Shown here: positions 8,047 through 16,541 of the stretch, one piece after another
How positions within the stretch are numbered: position 1 is the stretch's first letter
Layout of the letters: each line of letters starts with the position of its first letter
Assembly: GCF_037126435.1 (NCBI RefSeq)
Contig: NZ_CP147020.1
Location: 3,328,001-3,392,000 of the forward strand
Source: Bernardetia sp. ABR2-2B
GTDB taxonomy: Bacteria > Bacteroidota > Bacteroidia > Cytophagales > Bernardetiaceae
DNA length: 64,000 nt
Reading direction: 5' to 3'
Notes under the pieces: model-generated
Databases searched by the model: none
What the model was told of the DNA's origin: nothing
What the model saw: only the letters and a program-made list of their open reading frames with translations
Program-made: the position numbers and the translations under genes

Positions 8047-9306
8047 TTAATCATTCGTATAACGACGCATTACGATTGAAGCATTGTGTCCACCAAAACC
8101 AAACGTATTACTCAAAACGACATCAATTTTTCTTTTTTCTGCTTTATTGAGTGTAAGATTCAATTTTTGGTCAATGGCTTCATCAGGTGTTTCGAAGTTA
8201 ATTGTAGGAGGAACAACTTGTCTTTCTAGTGCCATTACACACGCCAAAGCTTCTATTGCACCTGCTGCACCTAATAAGTGTCCTGTCATAGATTTGGTTG
8301 AGCTAATATTTAATTTATAAGCATGTTCTCCAAAAATAGTCGTAATTGCTTTTAGTTCTTGTGGGTCGCCTAGAGGTGTAGAAGTTCCGTGTACATTTAC
8401 ATAATCTACATCTTCTGGACTAATCTCTGCATCTTTGAGAGCATTTTTCATAACGTTGGCAGCTCCCAAACCTTCTGGGTGTGGTGCTGTCATGTGGTGT
8501 GCATCTGCCGACATTCCACCACCTATTATTTCTCCGTATATTTTTGCTCCTCGTGCTTTTGCGTGTTCTAATTCTTCTAAAACAAGAGAAATTCCACCTT
8601 CTCCCATCACAAAACCATCACGATTTTTGTCAAAAGGTCTTGAAGCTGTTTGTGGAGAATCATTTCTTTCAGAAAGGGCTTTCATAGCATTAAAACCACC
8701 TACTCCAGATTCGATAACTGCTGCCTCACTTCCTCCCGAAACAATTACGTCTGCTTGTCCCAAACGAATATAATTGAATGAATCAATAATCGCATTGGTA
8801 GAAGAAGCACACGCTGAAACGGTTACAAAATTAGGCCCTCGTAAACCGTATTTGATAGAAATATGTCCTGAAACAATATCTACAATCATTTTAGGGATAA
8901 AGAAAGGATTAAAGCGAGGAATGCCTGTTCCTTTATTAAAATCTGTTACTTCTTTTTGGAACGTATGTATTCCACCGATTCCAGACCCCCAAATTACACC
9001 TGCACGGTCTGCATCTACATTTTTCCCTACTTCTAATCCAGAGTCGTCCATGGCTTGAGAAGCTGCACCCATTCCATATTGAGCAAACAAATCAAGCCTT
9101 CTTGATTCTTTTTTGTCCATGTATTTTGTAATATCAAAGTCTTTGACCTCACAAGCAAATTTTGTTTTGAAATTAGTAGTGTCGAAATGAGTAATCATAT
9201 CGCAACCACTTTTTCCTGCTTCTAGTGCGTCCCAAAACGTTTTGACATCGTTTCCTAATGGTGTAATAGCTCCTAGTCCTGTAATTACGACTCGTTTAAG
9301 TTGCAT
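8047..9306 (-). CDS. fabF: 3-oxoacyl-[acyl-carrier-protein] synthase II
   Basis: A 419-residue condensing enzyme of type II fatty acid synthesis, elongating acyl-ACP with malonyl-ACP in the cytosol. The Cys-His-His triad is complete: C166 in VSACASS, H306 in VNVHGTSTPLGDP and H343 in SMTGHLLGAAG. A glycine-rich GFGGHNA motif lies near the C-terminus as expected. It lies 59 bp upstream of rnc and 388 bp downstream of acpP. A terminator in that gap implies that fabF can be transcribed from its own promoter. Confidence 0.97.
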   Translation of the reverse strand: MQLKRVVITGLGAITPLGNDVKTFWDALEAGKSGCDMITHFDTTNFKTKFACEVKDFDITKYMDKKESRRLDLFAQYGMGAASQAMDDSGLEVGKNVDADRAGVIWGSGIGGIHTFQKEVTDFNKGTGIPRFNPFFIPKMIVDIVSGHISIKYGLRGPNFVTVSACASSTNAIIDSFNYIRLGQADVIVSGGSEAAVIESGVGGFNAMKALSERNDSPQTASRPFDKNRDGFVMGEGGISLVLEELEHAKARGAKIYGEIIGGGMSADAHHMTAPHPEGLGAANVMKNALKDAEISPEDVDYVNVHGTSTPLGDPQELKAITTIFGEHAYKLNISSTKSMTGHLLGAAGAIEALACVMALERQVVPPTINFETPDEAIDQKLNLTLNKAEKRKIDVVLSNTFGFGGHNASIVMRRYTND

Positions 9307-9694
9307 AAAGATTATAGTTTGGGTAGAATGTGTGTATGTAAATTTAGAAGTTATATTTTATAGAAATCAGAAATAATTGACTATAAATATCTAATTATTT
9401 CTCATACATCTTTTAAAGGATTTTCTATTTCTTATTTTTTCTCAGTAGTATTTTTGAAGTAAATGCAAATACTAACTTTCAAATATACTCATTTATAAAA
9501 AAACAAACCTACCGAGTAATACAAATTTACTCCGTAGGTTCGTACAAATCCAAATCAAAAAAGACTTTTTTTGATAAAAGAAAAGAAAAAATATTTCATT
9601 TCTCGTTTTACTTTTTCTAAAATCTAATCTCTCATTGATTCAAAACGTAGTTTTGATAGATTGTATTCAAAAAATATCTAAACAAGTAAATTGC
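9307..9694. other. 388 bp spacer between acpP and fabF
   Basis: No reading frame is convincing here. The spacer contains the minus-strand terminator of acpP (9493-9540) and, between that and fabF, an AT-rich stretch that must hold the fabF promoter and leader. I could not identify a clear TAnnTTTG element. Confidence 0.5.
9493..9540 (-). terminator. Intrinsic terminator of acpP
   Basis: Read on the minus strand, AACCTACGGAGTAA pairs with TTACTCGGTAGGTT (14 bp with one mismatch, plus-strand arms 9506-9519 and 9527-9540) and is followed at once by TGTTTTTTTA. This is a textbook hairpin plus U-run lying downstream of acpP and upstream of fabF. Confidence 0.85.
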
Positions 9695-9937
9695 TTATGC
9701 TTTTGCTGAATGTTCTTCCAAATACTTAATTGCTTGTCCTACAGTAGAAATATGTTCTGCTTGGTCATCTGGAATAGAAACATTAAATTCTTTCTCAAAT
9801 TCCATAATAAGTTCTACTGTATCAAGAGAATCTGCTCCTAAGTCGTTTGTAAAACTTGCTTCAGGAGTTACTTCTGAAGGCTCAACTGCTAATTTCTCAA
9901 CAATGATATTTTGTACGCGTGCTGAAATATCTGACAT
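9695..9937 (-). CDS. acpP: Acyl carrier protein
   Basis: An 80-residue acidic protein with the phosphopantetheine attachment motif [13 protein letters not shown]37 carries the prosthetic group. It shuttles acyl chains in fatty acid and lipid A synthesis, so it also supplies the LpxA encoded at 58685-59482. Length is standard. It is followed by its own terminator, which fits the high expression expected of this gene. Confidence 0.97.
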   Translation of the reverse strand: MSDISARVQNIIVEKLAVEPSEVTPEASFTNDLGADSLDTVELIMEFEKEFNVSIPDDQAEHISTVGQAIKYLEEHSAKA

Positions 9938-10102
9938 AATGTTTTTGTCTTTTTTAGTTTTGTAATGAGTAAACTGAATGCAAAGAAAAAGATTTATCTC
10001 AATAAAATCAAATCCTTAGACAAACTTTAAGAGAAAGTTGAGGTCTTCATCTGTTTTTATGCGAAAATAAAGGAAATAGAAGACATTAGAGGAACTTTTT
10101 TA

Positions 10103-10423
10103 TTAATCTACTTCTCCTAATTCAGTTTCGCCCACCTTAAAACCTAATTTTTGAGTTGCTATTTTCTTTATTGCTAATTTCCATTGTTCCCATTCATCGT
10201 CCTTCATCAATCCTGCAAATAATAATCCACTAGGTTCGATAGAAGCCCAAATATGCTTTTGTGTTTCATCGATACCAAACCAATAAGGAATACCGTCATT
10301 TTGGTCATTCTTGCCAAATCCTATCCAGCCTTCCATGGATTCATAGATTGCAGAAATAATAGTTTCCCAAATTTCGTCTGACAAATCACACTTTACATTC
10401 AAATTCATTGATTGCTGTTTCAT
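10103..10423 (-). CDS. Hypothetical protein, tryptophan-rich
   Basis: A soluble 106-residue protein with unusually many Trp residues (IWETI, GWIGFG, YWFGID, HIWASIE, EWEQWK) and no signal peptide or membrane segment. It follows the DUF4291 gene by 25 bp on the same strand and is probably co-transcribed. The compact alpha/beta pattern with an amphipathic EWEQWKLAIKKIATQK helix resembles small stand-alone domains found beside unrelated genes. I do not recognise the family. Confidence 0.6.
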   Translation of the reverse strand: MKQQSMNLNVKCDLSDEIWETIISAIYESMEGWIGFGKNDQNDGIPYWFGIDETQKHIWASIEPSGLLFAGLMKDDEWEQWKLAIKKIATQKLGFKVGETELGEVD

Positions 10424-10448
10424 TCTAGTAACTTTTCTGCTTCTAAGT

Positions 10449-10994
10449 TTATACTACTTTATATTCCTTTATTTTGGGCAATAGTTGTTTTGATTTATCA
10501 AATTTCCCATTCTGATTTAAAGAATACATTTTTTTGACTTTTTCTGTTACATCAATAATTTTTTCAATATTTTCATTGTATTCGTTTATCATATCTCGGC
10601 TTATTCCAATTTGAATACTCCGAATATTCAGTTTTGCTCCTCTAAGTGTGCGTTCTGGGTCCCATTGAACCAAAATTTGAGCATCTTTTACATTTCCATT
10701 TGATTTACTACTATCTGTATCTATAGCTAATCTAAGACATGTGTTCCAAAAATCTCTTTTGAGGTGAATTTCCAATATTCGATTTTGATTGACTTTATTT
10801 GCCCAGTTACTCCGTTCCATAAGCCATAAAAAAGAAGGTTTTATCCACGTCATTCGATTGAATGAAAACTCGCTTCCAAACTTTTGTAACTCAATCGCTT
10901 CATCAGCAATTTTATCATTATAGGCTTGATAGACAATGATTGTATCTTTATTAAAAGTAGCACGAATGGTTTTGTAGTTGTTGATGTTAGACAT
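10449..10994 (-). CDS. DUF4291 family protein
   Basis: A 181-residue soluble protein with the features of DUF4291: an opening IIVYQAYNDKIADEAIE, the strongly conserved RMTWIKPSFLWLMERSNWA block (residues ~47-65), NRILEIHLKRDFW, and QWDPERTLRG. The family is widespread in bacteria and fungi, and its biochemical role is not established to my knowledge. It is divergent from the SDR-type gene across a 190 bp intergenic region. Confidence is high for the family and nil for function. Confidence 0.85.
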   Translation of the reverse strand: MSNINNYKTIRATFNKDTIIVYQAYNDKIADEAIELQKFGSEFSFNRMTWIKPSFLWLMERSNWANKVNQNRILEIHLKRDFWNTCLRLAIDTDSSKSNGNVKDAQILVQWDPERTLRGAKLNIRSIQIGISRDMINEYNENIEKIIDVTEKVKKMYSLNQNGKFDKSKQLLPKIKEYKVV

Positions 10995-11184
10995 TTTTGA
11001 TTTTTTTAGAATAATTGGCTTTTAATCAAAACTATATTTTCTTCTTTTTAATTCAGAAAATTTAAAAAAAACTTCTTAAACTATTTTGGATTGAAAATAA
11101 GATTCATAAAAAACAAAACTATACCCTCTAAGAACTGTTTGTTTTATTGTACACATTTTTTAATCAAAGAAACATCATACTAAA

Positions 11185-11820
11185 ATGAAGACATTAGTTA
11201 TTGGAGCAAGTGGAAGAGTAGGAAATTCACTCACAGAAAAACTTTTAGCAAAAGACCATCACGTAGTGGGAACAACACGAAAAGACAAAAAACTTTTTGA
11301 TAACAAAAACTATTCGCAGATAGAACTGAACTTGAGTTCTTCTGTGGAAGAGATGGAAAAACAGTTTCCAAGCGATATAGATGCCGTATTTTTTGTTTCT
11401 GGCTCTAGGGGAGAAGACCTTTTGCAAACAGACTTGCATGGCGCAATAAAGACTATGGAAGTTGCTGAAAAAAAGAACGCCAAGCGTTATATTATGCTTA
11501 GTACCGTCTTTGCAACAGATACAGAGAAATGGAGCGAAATCCCAGAAAATATGGTAGATTATTATGTATCAAAACATTATGCTGACAAATGGTTGATGAA
11601 AAACACAAACTTAGATTACACTATTTTGCAACCAAGTGCATTAAAGGAAGAAAAGGGAACAGGCAAAATAGAGATAAATATTGATAGCGCAGGCGAAAAT
11701 TCTATCGAAGATGTGGCTGATACGCTTATAGAATTACTCAATAATCATTCTACCTCTAAGAAAGTAATTACGATGCATAGTGGAGAAAAGAAAATCAAAG
11801 AAGCATTAGCTGAATTTTAG
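11185..11820 (+). CDS. NAD(P)-binding atypical SDR-type protein
   Basis: A 211-residue Rossmann-fold protein. The dinucleotide-binding motif VIGASGRVGNSLTEKLL (residues 5-21; GxxGxxG) is followed by an Arg-containing second strand (VGTTRKDKK). A YYVSKHYADKWL segment (around residue 130-141) resembles the YxxxK pair of SDR enzymes. Members of this group are NAD(P)H-binding reductases or redox sensors, and the substrate cannot be read from the sequence. It is flanked downstream by a terminator and stands alone. Confidence 0.8.
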   Translation: MKTLVIGASGRVGNSLTEKLLAKDHHVVGTTRKDKKLFDNKNYSQIELNLSSSVEEMEKQFPSDIDAVFFVSGSRGEDLLQTDLHGAIKTMEVAEKKNAKRYIMLSTVFATDTEKWSEIPENMVDYYVSKHYADKWLMKNTNLDYTILQPSALKEEKGTGKIEINIDSAGENSIEDVADTLIELLNNHSTSKKVITMHSGEKKIKEALAEF

Positions 11821-11834
11821 AGAAAGGTTTTTAT

Positions 11835-11881
11835 AAAAAAAAGAGGTTTTAGAATAAGTACAATCTAAAGCCTCTTTTTTT
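11835..11881 (+). terminator. Intrinsic terminator after the SDR-type gene
   Basis: AAAAAAGAGGTTTTAGA (11835-11851) pairs with TCTAAAGCCTCTTTTTT (11864-11880), 17 bp with a single G-U type pair, and ends in a T-run. Confidence 0.85.
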
Positions 11882-11961
11882 GTTTACTAATGAAATGGAC
11901 TTATTTTTAATCAAGGTCAGGTTAAAATATGAGTATCAACAAATACGATTATTTTCCATAT

Positions 11962-12600
11962 TTAAGAATGCAGAGTAATAAATTTATCTATATTCTCATC
12001 AGTTAGTAAGGTTATGTTTTCTGTGATTTTTTCAATATTCCAGTCCCACCATTTTATCTTTAATAATTCCTCAATTTGATTTTCTGAAAATCGTTTTCGG
12101 ATAACTTTTGCAGGATTTCCTCCCACAATACTATACGGTTCTACATCGCTAGTTACAGTCGAATTAGCTGCTATAATTGCTCCATTTCCTATTTTTATTC
12201 CTGCCATAATAGTTGCATTATAACCAATCCAAACATCGTTCTGAATTTCTAAATTTCCTTTGTAGGGATACTTTTTTCCGTCCATTGCACCAGTCCAATC
12301 TTTTCCAAAAATAGCAAAAGGATAAGAAGTGATTGCTTTTGTGAGATGATTTGCACCATTCATAATAAATTTTGCATCAGAGGCAATCATACAAAACTTT
12401 CCGATAATGAGCTTATCGCCACTAAAGTCAAACAAATATTTTACATTTTTCTCAAAGTTATTGACATCTTCAAAATCATCATAATACGTATAGTCTCCAA
12501 CTATGATATTTGGATTTTTGATTACATTTTTCAAAAAGCAAAGTCTTTCGTAGCTTTCTAAAGGAAAAACAGTATTTTTATTTGGTATATTTGATTTCAT
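11962..12600 (-). CDS. Vat-like xenobiotic acyltransferase (left-handed beta-helix)
   Basis: A 212-residue hexapeptide-repeat acetyltransferase close to the Vat/CatB xenobiotic acyltransferases. Visible hallmarks are IVGDYTYYDD near residue 33, the catalytic His in NGANH (H85), SYPFAIFGKDW, the repeats EIQNDVWIGYNATIMAGIKIGNGAIIAANS, SIVGGNPAKVIRKRF, and the C-terminal KWWDW segment. Characterised relatives use acetyl-CoA to modify streptogramin A or chloramphenicol. Many chromosomal homologues in environmental bacteria have no proven drug substrate, so resistance is possible but not shown. It stands alone, divergent from the EEP gene. Confidence 0.85.
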   Translation of the reverse strand: MKSNIPNKNTVFPLESYERLCFLKNVIKNPNIIVGDYTYYDDFEDVNNFEKNVKYLFDFSGDKLIIGKFCMIASDAKFIMNGANHLTKAITSYPFAIFGKDWTGAMDGKKYPYKGNLEIQNDVWIGYNATIMAGIKIGNGAIIAANSTVTSDVEPYSIVGGNPAKVIRKRFSENQIEELLKIKWWDWNIEKITENITLLTDENIDKFITLHS

Positions 12601-12645
12601 ATGATAAAGTATAGTTAGTTTATAATTTTAAAATAATACGCTAAA

Positions 12646-13716
12646 ATGTCTAAAAATGCAATCTTATTTCTTACCCCTCTCCTATTTTTTTTGGCAAGTC
12701 TTTTAAGTCTTTTTCCTTTTTGGTTGGGAGATTTATTTTCTCATTTTAGAATATTTTGGACGGTTTTAAGTGTGGTTCTGATGATTGTTTATAGTGTTTT
12801 TGTTTATCAAAAAAAGATAAATCAATTATTTTTAGTATTTCCATTAGCTACATTATTAATCAATTGGAACAACTCTCCTCAGTTTTTGTATAACTCTTCT
12901 TCTTATTGGAAACAATCGCAGACTTATCAGTATCTGTTTTTAGGAAGCCCAAGTGAGGTTGAATATGCTGAGGAAATAGAAAGCGATAAGACTATCAAAA
13001 AATTACTTTTGATGAATATTTTGAGTTCGAATACAAATTATGAAGATGTAAAGAGAACAATCAAAAATGCAAATGCTGATTTTGTAGTAATTATAGAGTT
13101 AGATAAAAAATGGAAGACTAAATTAGAAGAAATAGAAAAGCAGTATTCCTATCAGTATATGAAAGTAAGAGAAGATAATTTTGGAATGGGCATTTATTCA
13201 AAAACAAATTTTATTGAAGCTATTTCGTTGGATTCTGTTCATAATAAATCTAAGAGTTTAGAAGCTAATAAATATTCAATGAACGATCCTAATTTGAATT
13301 ATTATATCAATCAAAAGAAAATGAGACAGCCCTGTATTGAGGTAAAAAATACAAATCAAATCTCAATTGTGATAGCTCACCCAACTCCTCCAATTACTTC
13401 AAAAGCGTATGATAGACGAAATAATTACTTACAAGAAGTTTCGCTGATGGTTAATAAAAAACCTAAAACACTCTTAGTAGGTGATCTAAATTGCTCTCCT
13501 TTTTCTGCCGATTACCAAAAGTTTTTAAAAAGGTCAGGTTTAAAAGATTCACAAGAAAGTTTTGGCTTTCAACCGACTTGGAATACTTCTTTTCCTTTTT
13601 TGATGCAGACACCAATAGACCACGTTTGGCATTCAGATGATATTGAGATTCTACACAGACAGACACTTCCCATTAAAGGTTCTGACCACAAAGCTGTTTT
13701 GGTATCTTTTAGGTAA
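12646..13716 (+). CDS. Membrane-anchored endonuclease/exonuclease/phosphatase family protein
   Basis: A 356-residue protein with two or three N-terminal membrane helices (residues 5-70) and a C-terminal EEP domain. EEP signposts are LLMNILSSN at the domain start, DFVVIIELD (metal-binding Glu), the VIAHPTPP strand with His, VGDLNCSPFSADYQ, PIDHVWHS and the terminal GSDHKAVLVSF. The fold hydrolyses phosphodiester bonds in nucleic acids or lipids; the membrane anchor suggests an envelope location with the domain outside the cytosol. The substrate is unknown. Confidence 0.85.
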   Translation: MSKNAILFLTPLLFFLASLLSLFPFWLGDLFSHFRIFWTVLSVVLMIVYSVFVYQKKINQLFLVFPLATLLINWNNSPQFLYNSSSYWKQSQTYQYLFLGSPSEVEYAEEIESDKTIKKLLLMNILSSNTNYEDVKRTIKNANADFVVIIELDKKWKTKLEEIEKQYSYQYMKVREDNFGMGIYSKTNFIEAISLDSVHNKSKSLEANKYSMNDPNLNYYINQKKMRQPCIEVKNTNQISIVIAHPTPPITSKAYDRRNNYLQEVSLMVNKKPKTLLVGDLNCSPFSADYQKFLKRSGLKDSQESFGFQPTWNTSFPFLMQTPIDHVWHSDDIEILHRQTLPIKGSDHKAVLVSFR

Positions 13717-13801
13717 TTGTCTTTTAGCTGTATTTTGTTTTTTGTTAGGCGAAGCTCTAAACTTATGGTGTCATTTCAAAAACATTTTTAGAAAATAATC
13801 T

Positions 13802-15034
13802 CTAAACCAATCCAGAAACCACACCATTCACAACTACAAGTCGTTTTTTGGGATTTCCTATATTTTCAAAAGCTAAGTTTGGGTTGCTCTCTAGTTCTAT
13901 TTTTTTGTCTTGCATAATGATTCTGTAATCCTCCAAATTGTGTTCTTCGTGTCCATAAAAAGTCGATAAATCTCCCATATCGACTATCTGACTTTTAAAA
14001 AGATATTGATGTTCTTTTGTATCAAACTTGGTTTCTCTCTCAAAAGCAATATCAGCTCTAAACTTCACAAATTGTGGAAACTCTATTTCTACATTTCTAA
14101 GAATGACATCATAAAATTGCGTTCCATTAAACGGTAATTTTTCGTAGGTTTCTATGGATTTATCTTTATGTAAATCATTTGCAACAGATAAAAGACCATT
14201 CAAAATAGCCACATAATTATACTTTCTGACTTCTTGCTTTTCCCAGTCGTTTGGATAATGACCCGATTCTATCAGAATTGTTCCGTAGCCAAGTTTTTGA
14301 AAATTATCTCCAAAGGCACGAGGTTCAAATTCATCATCATATTTTGCCATCTTCCCTCCTAGTTCTTTTTCTAGTCCTTCTGCCATCAAAGAAATTACTT
14401 GCATTGCTTCAAGTCGTCTCATTCCTTCTTTTTTAATAGTTGTTTCTTTATCAAAAGCAGGAGCAAGGAAAGCAAGGGTAGTTGGAATAGGTTCTTTTCC
14501 AACAGAGTATTTTGAGCGTTGGTCGTGCAGATTAAAACTAAAATGAGGTTTTATTTTGGCAGCCAAATCAATAAGCAGCCTTGCTTCTGGCGTTTGTCTT
14601 TCCACAAAATCTCTATTCATATCAATTCCCTGTGCTGTCCTACGAGTAAAAAGTGCTGTTCCGTCTGGATTCAGAATAGGGATAAAATGCAAGGTAAAGG
14701 AGTTTTTGAGTGTTTCTACTAGCTTTTTGTCTTCTTCTGAAAACGGGTTTTCTAAAAAGTGAAAAATATCCAAAAGTGCTAGTGTTGCTGTCGGTTCATT
14801 TCCGTGCATTTGCGACCAAAGCAAAACAGGTGTTTTTCCAGTTCCAAAAGTAAGATGATAAATAGGTCTTTTTTGAGCTGACTCTCCTAGTTTTGTTGTG
14901 ACGAAATTAGAGTTTTGTTTTTTAATTATATCCTCTAAAATATCATTGAATTCTTCAGGTTGGAAGTGTCGGTAGACAAGTAGTTTTTCTTTATAAAAAG
15001 AATAGTTTTCTAAAAGTTGTGATGTAAAATTCAT
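13802..15034 (-). CDS. M14-family zinc carboxypeptidase, no signal peptide
   Basis: A 410-residue metallocarboxypeptidase. The zinc ligands are H77 and E80 in SQMHGNEPT and H170 in FNLHDQR. A substrate-binding NPDG...DMNRDF stretch (residues 122-143) and the catalytic Glu (E256 in ILIESGHYPNDW) are present. M14 enzymes remove C-terminal residues from peptides, or cleave murein peptides in some subfamilies. No signal peptide is visible, so a cytosolic role in peptide turnover is likely. It is convergent with the EEP gene. Confidence 0.88.
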   Translation of the reverse strand: MNFTSQLLENYSFYKEKLLVYRHFQPEEFNDILEDIIKKQNSNFVTTKLGESAQKRPIYHLTFGTGKTPVLLWSQMHGNEPTATLALLDIFHFLENPFSEEDKKLVETLKNSFTLHFIPILNPDGTALFTRRTAQGIDMNRDFVERQTPEARLLIDLAAKIKPHFSFNLHDQRSKYSVGKEPIPTTLAFLAPAFDKETTIKKEGMRRLEAMQVISLMAEGLEKELGGKMAKYDDEFEPRAFGDNFQKLGYGTILIESGHYPNDWEKQEVRKYNYVAILNGLLSVANDLHKDKSIETYEKLPFNGTQFYDVILRNVEIEFPQFVKFRADIAFERETKFDTKEHQYLFKSQIVDMGDLSTFYGHEEHNLEDYRIIMQDKKIELESNPNLAFENIGNPKKRLVVVNGVVSGLV

Positions 15035-15116
15035 TAAATTGATTTTATTGTAGGATTATAAATGATTGTTTATATTGTTTGAAATTACTTTGAAGTTTAC
15101 AGAGAATCTACTCATT

Positions 15117-15254
15117 ATGAAAAACAACAAAAAATCATTTCAAAGATGGTATCAGAAATACAAAAAATATCTTTACGTAGAACCACTTATGTACGGAACA
15201 ATGATTTTAATAATCATTATTAGCATAATTCTAGTAAAGATATTTAAAGACTAA
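15117..15254 (+). CDS. Small single-pass membrane protein (45 aa)
   Basis: A short frame begins at the ATG at 15117 with a very basic head (MKNNKKSFQRWYQKYKKY) followed by one hydrophobic helix (GTMILIIIISIILVKIF). The longer frame from 15066 needs a TTG and is less likely. Such basic-head/one-helix peptides are common bacterial small membrane proteins. It is convergent with mscS, 12 bp apart. No function is known. Confidence 0.5.
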   Translation: MKNNKKSFQRWYQKYKKYLYVEPLMYGTMILIIIISIILVKIFKD

Positions 15255-15266
15255 ATGCAATTGTTA

Positions 15267-16100
15267 TTAATTATCATTTTTCATCCAAACTGTACGTTGA
15301 GGAAAAGGAATTTCGATACCTGCTTCGTCCATTTTGTATTTTAATTCTTCAATCAAATCATTATGAACAGCCCAATAATCAGGTGTTTTTGCCCACGAAC
15401 GAACAGCAATATTGACCGAACTATCTCCCAAACTAGTTACTACAATAATAGGATTTGAAGGTGCTTTTTGCTCTCCTTCTTTCAAAACAAGAGGGTGAGC
15501 ATTGGCAGATTTAGACATAATTTCTTTTGCCTTTTTTATATCATCTCCATAACCAATTCCGATAGTAATATCTACTCTTCTGATTGGTTCTCTTGAATAG
15601 TTAGTAATTGGACTGTTTGAAAGTTCTCCATTTGGAATAATAATGAGTTTGTTGTCTGTTGTGTTTAGAAGCGTATAAAAAATTTGGATTTCTTTTACCG
15701 TTCCGAGCATTCCTTTAGCCTCAATAAACTCTCCTATACGGTAAGGTTTTAGAAGAATAATCAAAACCCCTCCAGCAAAATTAGACAAACTCCCCTGCAA
15801 GGCAAGACCTATCGCCAAACCAGCAGCACCGATAATGGCAGCAAAAGAAGTAGTATCAATTCCAACAATAGAAGCCACAACAATAAATAAAAGAACCTTT
15901 AAAAGAACTCCTATTATACTTGATAAAAAGTTGGAGAGAGCTGGGTCAGGAACTCCTTTTTTTAGAGCTTTTTTGATAAGACTACTAATAAAACCAACGA
16001 TTATCCAGCCAATAATAAGGGCAACAAGAGCATAAACAACCTGTAAACCATAAGTTACTACCAGTTCTTCAATTTTAATTTTTGATAAATCAAATTCCAT
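15267..16100 (-). CDS. Small-conductance mechanosensitive channel (MscS family)
   Basis: A 277-residue protein with three membrane helices and the MscS beta/C-terminal domain. The pore helix TM3 is recognisable as a glycine/alanine-rich stretch (AAIIGAAGLAIGLALQGSLSNFAGG), followed by PYRIGEFIEA and IIIPNGELSNSPITNYSREP, the standard MscS core. Channels of this family open under membrane tension and protect against hypo-osmotic shock. Length matches the minimal E. coli MscS type. An inverted repeat sits 35 bp upstream of the start. Confidence 0.93.
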   Translation of the reverse strand: MEFDLSKIKIEELVVTYGLQVVYALVALIIGWIIVGFISSLIKKALKKGVPDPALSNFLSSIIGVLLKVLLFIVVASIVGIDTTSFAAIIGAAGLAIGLALQGSLSNFAGGVLIILLKPYRIGEFIEAKGMLGTVKEIQIFYTLLNTTDNKLIIIPNGELSNSPITNYSREPIRRVDITIGIGYGDDIKKAKEIMSKSANAHPLVLKEGEQKAPSNPIIVVTSLGDSSVNIAVRSWAKTPDYWAVHNDLIEELKYKMDEAGIEIPFPQRTVWMKNDN

Positions 16101-16541
16101 AAAGTGTTTTGTATATTAAATGAGAAATAGAATAAGACAAAACAAACTATTGCTTGTTTTGTCTGTTATAATCTATAAATTAACGGAATTGAAGGTAGTA
16201 TTCCAAATAAAAAATATTTAATCAATCAAGTTTATAGTTTGAACATTTTTTTGAACTTTATTATCTCATTTATTGGTTAGCCATTTGTAGATAGATAGTT
16301 ATAATTTTCAATTCGCAATTATTTCATGTAATTTGCAACTACTTATTTTTTAAATTTTTATTTATTTCCTATACGTATAATATAAAAAGAGAGAATAAAA
16401 CAATTATTTTTTAGACTATATATTTTAATTCAAAAAACACAATTTAAAACACTTACGAAATTAGAAGATACTGAAAAAAATCACAACAAATAGTTTTGGT
16501 TTACTTCTTAGTTTTGACTTCTAACTTCTAACTTTATTATA
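16101..16541. other. 441 bp divergent intergenic region between mscS and rnr
   Basis: This is a strongly AT-rich spacer with no convincing coding frame. It holds the inverted repeat at 16135-16164 and, close to rnr, the repeated words ACTTCTTAG/ACTTCTAACTTCTAAC (about 16503-16533). The promoters for both flanking genes must lie here, but I could not define them. Confidence 0.5.
16135..16164. promoter_or_regulatory. Perfect 11 bp inverted repeat upstream of mscS
   Basis: AGACAAAACAA (16135-16145) and TTGTTTTGTCT (16154-16164) are perfect complements separated by eight bases. It lies 35 bp before the mscS start codon, so it may be an operator or a structure in the 5' leader. No T-run follows on the minus strand. 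Confidence 0.45.

Noticed and set aside
8084-9058. Open frames on the plus strand opposite fabF
   Set aside because: They are antisense shadows of fabF, whose catalytic motifs and codon pattern are clear; the shadow proteins have no recognisable domain or ribosome site.
15066-15254. 62-residue reading of the small membrane protein from a TTG
   Set aside because: The ATG at 15117 gives a compact basic-head/one-helix protein, and the extra 17 residues look like non-coding translation.
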